Below are positions 6,849-10,525 of a DNA stretch of 10,525 bases, piece after piece; position 1 is the stretch's first letter; the number at the start of each line of letters is the position of its first letter. A program made the translations under genes and the position numbers. Source of the stretch: Coemansia sp. RSA 922 (Eukaryota > Kickxellomycota > Kickxellomycetes > Kickxellales > Kickxellaceae); contig JANBQS010000911.1 in NCBI GenBank assembly GCA_027577415.1, positions 1 to 10,525 of the forward strand, read 5' to 3'. Below the pieces are notes generated by a model that saw only the letters and a list, made by a program, of their open reading frames with translations, was not told the origin of the DNA and did not search any database.

Positions 6849-9683
6849 TTACTTGCGCTTGGCATAGTGCATAGTCAATGAGTCAAGCCAGTCAGCTCCA
6901 CTGCCCGTAATGCCCATCCAGCAGTATCCTAGCGGTGGCTTGACAATATGCCTGCCTCCGCCTCTACCGCCCTTCCACCCGCTGGTGTGGCCCTGCCGAG
7001 TGACAAACTCCAGACCATCGATCCACCAACCGCTATTGACTACAATGTGATCCAGGTCATCGTCAGGGTCGATAGATAGTACCGAGCGGTTGCCGCCCTT
7101 GCACTTGCCAACCTTCCTTTCCGACCCGTCATCCATATGAAGAATAAAGCCGTCAAGCATATCTCCCGCACGAATCTCAATACTAACCAGCTTGGGAGTC
7201 GAGCTGCGCATGTCCTTGCCAGAGAACCAAGCCTCGAACTTCTCCGTCCCCTTCATCTCGCCCTTGCCCAGCTGGTTGGAGCTAAATACGACATTGCCCT
7301 CATGGTCATGGCGCGAGCCCTTGTGTAGCAAGTCATTGACGTTATCGACATTCTCGGTAGCTGTTGCGCGCGAGGTAAGCACTAGTTGGACTTTGTCCGA
7401 CTTTGACCATCCGCCGGCCCAGCCGCTCCAAGAGTTCACATCGACTACAATCTCTCGAGGGAACGCCGTCGCCATTTCATCTGGACCCGCTGGCAGCGAC
7501 CCATTGCGCCTACGCTCAAGGTTCTCGGCGGTATACTCGCGGTGGTTGCGATACTTGCCATCGACCCACACTTCGATCATAGTAATGCCGCTGTCGTTCT
7601 GGACCAGTAGTCCACGCTCGGTAGGCAGTACGTCAAAGCCGCTCTCGTGCTTCTCGTTGTCGCGAAGGGGCGGGTCACTAGGCAGGCGCAAGCAAGGATG
7701 GTGGCGCAGGCGTATAACGTCGGTGCGATGCCAATGTGCTCCCGCCTCATCTCGCTGGCGCACTGGGCCGTCAAAGCCAGGCGCGCTGATCATAAAGGTG
7801 CGGTTGTAGTCGTCAAAGCCGCGAGACATGATGCCTGAGGGAGTGTGGGCCAGAGTCAGCAGATGGCCGCACTCGTGCAGAAAGGCGCCCATGCCGACAT
7901 TGGCTGCCCGCCAGTACTCGCCACATCCACCGCAGTCATTAGCTAGGTAGCGAGTATCGGTCTGTGTTGTGTCCAAGAACTTTGCTGCGACTTCTTCGGC
8001 GTTGGCGGGCCAGGCGTGAGTGGAGTGAGATCCAAACACGCCCAAGCGACGGTCGCCACTGCCGCCACCCAGTGCGGCATGGCCCAGGAGTAGCTGTTGC
8101 TCTGGGTCCCAGTGCGAGTCCAGCGAGAGGCAGGCTACATGATGGCTGCCCTTGAATACGCCATAGTCATCCAGCGCCTCGTTGGCCAGGCTGAACTGCG
8201 ACTCTTCAGTGTGCCGCTTGTATCCCGGCGGCGGCGTCCACTGCTGCGCACGCTCCTTGTCTTGGATCTCAGCAACCGTGCGCCTCGACTTGAGGATGTG
8301 GACTTTAGCCGTCATACGGCGCTCGTTGTCGCGAGCCATCGTATCCGGTTCGTACTCTTCCTCCAGGCGAATGGTCCGGCGACCAAATCCTTGACGATGC
8401 ATTTGCTCAGCGATAAAAGCCTGCCAGAGATAGGCGCAGCAGCGGAGCTTGCGCACGGCCGCGTCTAAATCGTTGATGCCGGGTCCACGAGCATCGGGGG
8501 GAGAGTCAAATACGCCCTTCGAGTCGCTGCCAATGACGACTGCCAGAATCAAGGGCGGCTTGTCAGTATACGGCTCCATCTTAATCGTTAGCTCGCCTTG
8601 GCCAACTACGGCGTCGCCTTGCAGGTACTCAAATTTAAGACCATTGTCGCCGCTCTCCAGCTCGACTAGGATCTTAAAGTAGCCATCAATAGCGGGGAAA
8701 GTCAGCGGCGGGAAGTACGGATGGCGCACGACGATCCTGTCCTTGTCGCCTTTGATGCCGGGTACTTGGCCATAGACTATCAAGAAGCGCTGGTGCACGG
8801 TCTCGTTGTTGCTGATATTCAAGAACAGCATTTGGTTGCGTCCGTCTCCAGGACGAGTGACGTGCTTCTTTTCGCCTCTCTCAGTCGTGGTCATAATGTC
8901 GTGCTGATCAAGCGGCAATGGCACGCCCGACGGCAACTGCGAGCTATCCAAAGCGCCGATGTTGCTGCTGTAATTAGCTGGTTGCCCTTGCTGCACTGGC
9001 GGCGCAGAGTCCTGACCTCTCAAGCCGTCCTGGGCAGCTGGTGGTGCCGACGATGGGCCTGATGGGTTTCCAACGGCGGCGGTGGCGGTGGCAGCGACAG
9101 CAGCGGCAGTGGCCATAGCTGGAAGCGCCGAACCACTGACAGCCACGGGAGGCTTGCTTGGTGGCTCCTGTGATGGCGCGACAGGCGGATACGGCGGCGG
9201 TCCACCACTGCCGACAAAGGTCTGAGGTGGGCCCTCGCCTGGAGGAGGAGGATACGGCGGGTAGCTCTGGGGTGGATAGGCTCCTCCAGGGAAGGTGGCA
9301 CCGGGGAATGTATTGCCTGGGAATTGATTGCCATGACCTCCGTAGTGCTGCTGCTGCTGCTGTTGCGGAGGAGCAAAGAAGCCGCCTGGCCCTATGCCAT
9401 CGGACGGGATTCCCGATGAAGGGTAGGGAGTGTCGTTATGCGTCGGCATCTGCCAAGGCGTCGAGTACGCGTCCTGCTGCGCGTCGCCAGGCTTCGCGGG
9501 AGGATAGATACCCTGCTGCTGAGCTCCCGACTGCGCTGGAGGATGTATGCCGGGCTGCTGAGCTCCGTAAGGTGAGTATCCGCCTTGTTGCTGAACGGGA
9601 GGATGAGTGGTCGCTTTCTGGCTGCCACTGTCATGCGTGGTGAGGCCCTCAAACTTGGCCTTGAGCTTTCTAAAGTGGTCCAT
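6849..9683 (-). CDS. Zincin metallopeptidase with C-terminal jacalin-like domain (YIL108W-like)
   Basis: The single exon encodes 944 residues from the ATG at 9683 (AACATGG context). A basic amphipathic start (MDHFRKLKAKFEGL) is followed by a disordered Pro/Gln/Gly/Tyr-rich region (about 20-275) with GAQQ-GI-PPA repeats, Q6 at 107-112, three FPG repeats, a PPPY motif (162-165) and an Ala-rich run (186-205). A folded core starts near 284. The zinc site is HECGHLLTLAH: His603, Glu604, His607 and His613, the extended HExxHxxxxxH of metzincin-like enzymes. Met619 in SGIMSRG is a plausible Met-turn. Residues about 815-942 resemble a jacalin lectin fold, with paired Gly/Trp strands and a final GSGADWLDSLTMHY. 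The order matches yeast YIL108W and its Pfam family Metallopep, which lack experimentally known substrates. There is no signal peptide, so a cytosolic location is likely. The N-terminal 275 residues appear to be an extra on a core close to the usual family length (about 700 by memory). Confidence 0.88.
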   Translation of the reverse strand: MDHFRKLKAKFEGLTTHDSGSQKATTHPPVQQQGGYSPYGAQQPGIHPPAQSGAQQQGIYPPAKPGDAQQDAYSTPWQMPTHNDTPYPSSGIPSDGIGPGGFFAPPQQQQQQHYGGHGNQFPGNTFPGATFPGGAYPPQSYPPYPPPPGEGPPQTFVGSGGPPPYPPVAPSQEPPSKPPVAVSGSALPAMATAAAVAATATAAVGNPSGPSSAPPAAQDGLRGQDSAPPVQQGQPANYSSNIGALDSSQLPSGVPLPLDQHDIMTTTERGEKKHVTRPGDGRNQMLFLNISNNETVHQRFLIVYGQVPGIKGDKDRIVVRHPYFPPLTFPAIDGYFKILVELESGDNGLKFEYLQGDAVVGQGELTIKMEPYTDKPPLILAVVIGSDSKGVFDSPPDARGPGINDLDAAVRKLRCCAYLWQAFIAEQMHRQGFGRRTIRLEEEYEPDTMARDNERRMTAKVHILKSRRTVAEIQDKERAQQWTPPPGYKRHTEESQFSLANEALDDYGVFKGSHHVACLSLDSHWDPEQQLLLGHAALGGGSGDRRLGVFGSHSTHAWPANAEEVAAKFLDTTQTDTRYLANDCGGCGEYWRAANVGMGAFLHECGHLLTLAHTPSGIMSRGFDDYNRTFMISAPGFDGPVRQRDEAGAHWHRTDVIRLRHHPCLRLPSDPPLRDNEKHESGFDVLPTERGLLVQNDSGITMIEVWVDGKYRNHREYTAENLERRRNGSLPAGPDEMATAFPREIVVDVNSWSGWAGGWSKSDKVQLVLTSRATATENVDNVNDLLHKGSRHDHEGNVVFSSNQLGKGEMKGTEKFEAWFSGKDMRSSTPKLVSIEIRAGDMLDGFILHMDDGSERKVGKCKGGNRSVLSIDPDDDLDHIVVNSGWWIDGLEFVTRQGHTSGWKGGRGGGRHIVKPPLGYCWMGITGSGADWLDSLTMHYAKRK

Positions 9684-10412
9684 GTTTGCCACCAATTAGC
9701 TGTAAAATGTGTCTTTGTGAATTTGCGTTAGAAAGGAGGAAGACAAAAGACAAAAGACAAAGAAAACAGAGCGGAAAAAAAGGTGAAGTGTCCGAGTATT
9801 GCGGAGTAGGGCTGACGACATCAGCACATTCTTAGGAACCTTGCATGCATGCGCTTGATTTCTTGGCTGTATACTGCGTATATGATATTAGGGCGAATCA
9901 CCAACTCTGCACTTGGCTTGAAAAAAGTACTTGGAGCTGAATGTCGACAACACCCATTGCTCAAAGTATACTGATCTCATTAGTCATTTACCTGATTAGC
10001 AAAGGCATTTCATTTCCCTCCCTCCCCGCAGTCTTTCTCCTCAAACGTGCACGTACGTGGGGGAGAGGAAAAATGGCGGAGTGGAGACATGCGCGAGATG
10101 TGGGGCGGAGAGGCGTGTGTCCAGAGCATTGGAGCGTATTCGAAAGAATTCCAAAAAAGGCATGAAACGCGACCGCCTTGATTCAAGACACTGGGCAGAT
10201 GATGCTGGCCAGAAAACGACATTCATGTATATTAGAAGCGCATGGATTGTCGCACAAGAGTTGACTTGGGCTTTTTCCCGTCATTTTCAAGCGTTACTTT
10301 TATGAATACCAGGCGTATGGTCAACAGATGGCCTTGGTTTTAGACTGTTTGTAACTTTCCAAGCACATATTTTTTTCTACTCAAACGCCCTTCCCAGTTT
10401 AATAACAGCTCG
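9684..10412. promoter_or_regulatory. Upstream region of the metallopeptidase gene
   Basis: No gene is supported in this 729-bp stretch; the open frames of 60-82 codons at 9941-10305 on both strands have no coding character. Near the metallopeptidase ATG the minus strand is pyrimidine-rich, consistent with a leader. It contains three TTTGTCT units and a possible splice acceptor (TTTTACAG at about 9700-9707) for which I found no convincing donor. Two small palindromes occur: GCTGA/TCAGC at 9811-9825 and GCATGCATGC at 9843-9852. I see no clear TATA box for the minus strand. Confidence 0.45.
9741..9761. repeat. Three tandem AGACAAA units
   Basis: Three perfect 7-bp copies occur, reading TTTGTCT on the coding (minus) strand, 58-78 nt upstream of the metallopeptidase ATG. 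They lie in what is probably the untranslated leader and form a pyrimidine-rich tract, which is common near fungal start sites. Confidence 0.75.
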
Positions 10413-10422
10413 TATTTAAATA
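10413..10422 (+). promoter_or_regulatory. Candidate core promoter of a gene beyond the right edge
   Basis: A palindromic TATTTAAATA box is followed on the plus strand by about 60 nt of C/T-rich sequence (10438-10500) and no ATG before the window ends. This is the pattern of a TATA box with a pyrimidine-rich leader, and suggests a plus-strand gene starting just outside, divergent from the metallopeptidase. Because the box is palindromic, the direction rests on the leader alone. Confidence 0.4.
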
Positions 10423-10525
10423 CAAACCTGTCACGAAGCACCCCACTTCCCTTCTCCCCAGCTCACTTCGCAACCACTAGCATACTCATTCATTTGCATA
10501 TCTGCATTTATCGCATTATCACTGC

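Noticed and set aside
7137..9643. Several frames of 60-205 codons opposite or beside the metallopeptidase gene
   Set aside because: They are shadows of a long, well-supported coding region and have no recognisable domains.
4818..9683. The three minus-strand genes as a functional cluster
   Set aside because: Each has a separate upstream region, and the products (secreted mucin, amino-acid carrier, cytosolic zincin-lectin) show no shared pathway from sequence.
9684..9695. Start of the metallopeptidase four codons upstream at 9695
   Set aside because: The codon there is TTG, not ATG. The ATG at 9683 has a good context and is preferred.

Overview
The window looks like fungal nuclear DNA. The evidence is a multi-exon gene with short introns of 91-119 nt that all start GTAAGT and end in a pyrimidine-rich TAG, an AATAAA poly(A) signal, and an AAAP-type amino-acid transporter. 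There is also a homologue of the fungal zincin-jacalin protein typified by yeast YIL108W, and a Ser/Ala/Pro/Thr-rich secreted wall-type protein. Few introns in long genes would fit an early-diverging or zoopagomycete-like fungus better than a typical mushroom-forming species, but that placement is a weak inference.

Layout, left to right. 1-2175 is gene-poor. On the minus strand it holds a run of protein-like fragments in shifting frames (1349-1875) that looks like a decayed coding sequence. It also holds a weak open frame (934-1224) and a perfect 20-nt direct repeat. 2176-4179 (minus) encodes a 667-residue secreted, mucin-like repeat protein with an acidic N-terminal part and a strongly basic tail. 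4180-4817 is its promoter region, with a TATAAA, an ATA microsatellite and a duplicated GC-box element. 4818-6505 (minus) is a four-exon amino-acid transporter, probably with a further intron just upstream of the start. 6849-9683 (minus) is a 944-residue metallopeptidase with a C-terminal jacalin-like domain and an N-terminal Pro/Gln/Gly/Tyr-rich disordered region. 9684-10525 is the upstream region of that gene. Near the right edge a TATTTAAATA box and a CT-rich leader face right, suggesting a plus-strand gene starting just outside the window.

All three recognisable genes lie head-to-tail on the minus strand, each with its own intergenic region. Nothing in the sequence shows that they form a pathway. 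Separate roles at the cell surface (secreted protein), in a membrane (transporter) and in protein turnover or glycan recognition (metallopeptidase-lectin) are the simplest reading. I found no CRISPR array, tRNA, rRNA or intact mobile element, and no clear case for an undescribed multi-gene system. The most distinctive items are the charge-polarised repeat protein, the disordered extension on the zincin-jacalin protein and the possible extra transporter exon.
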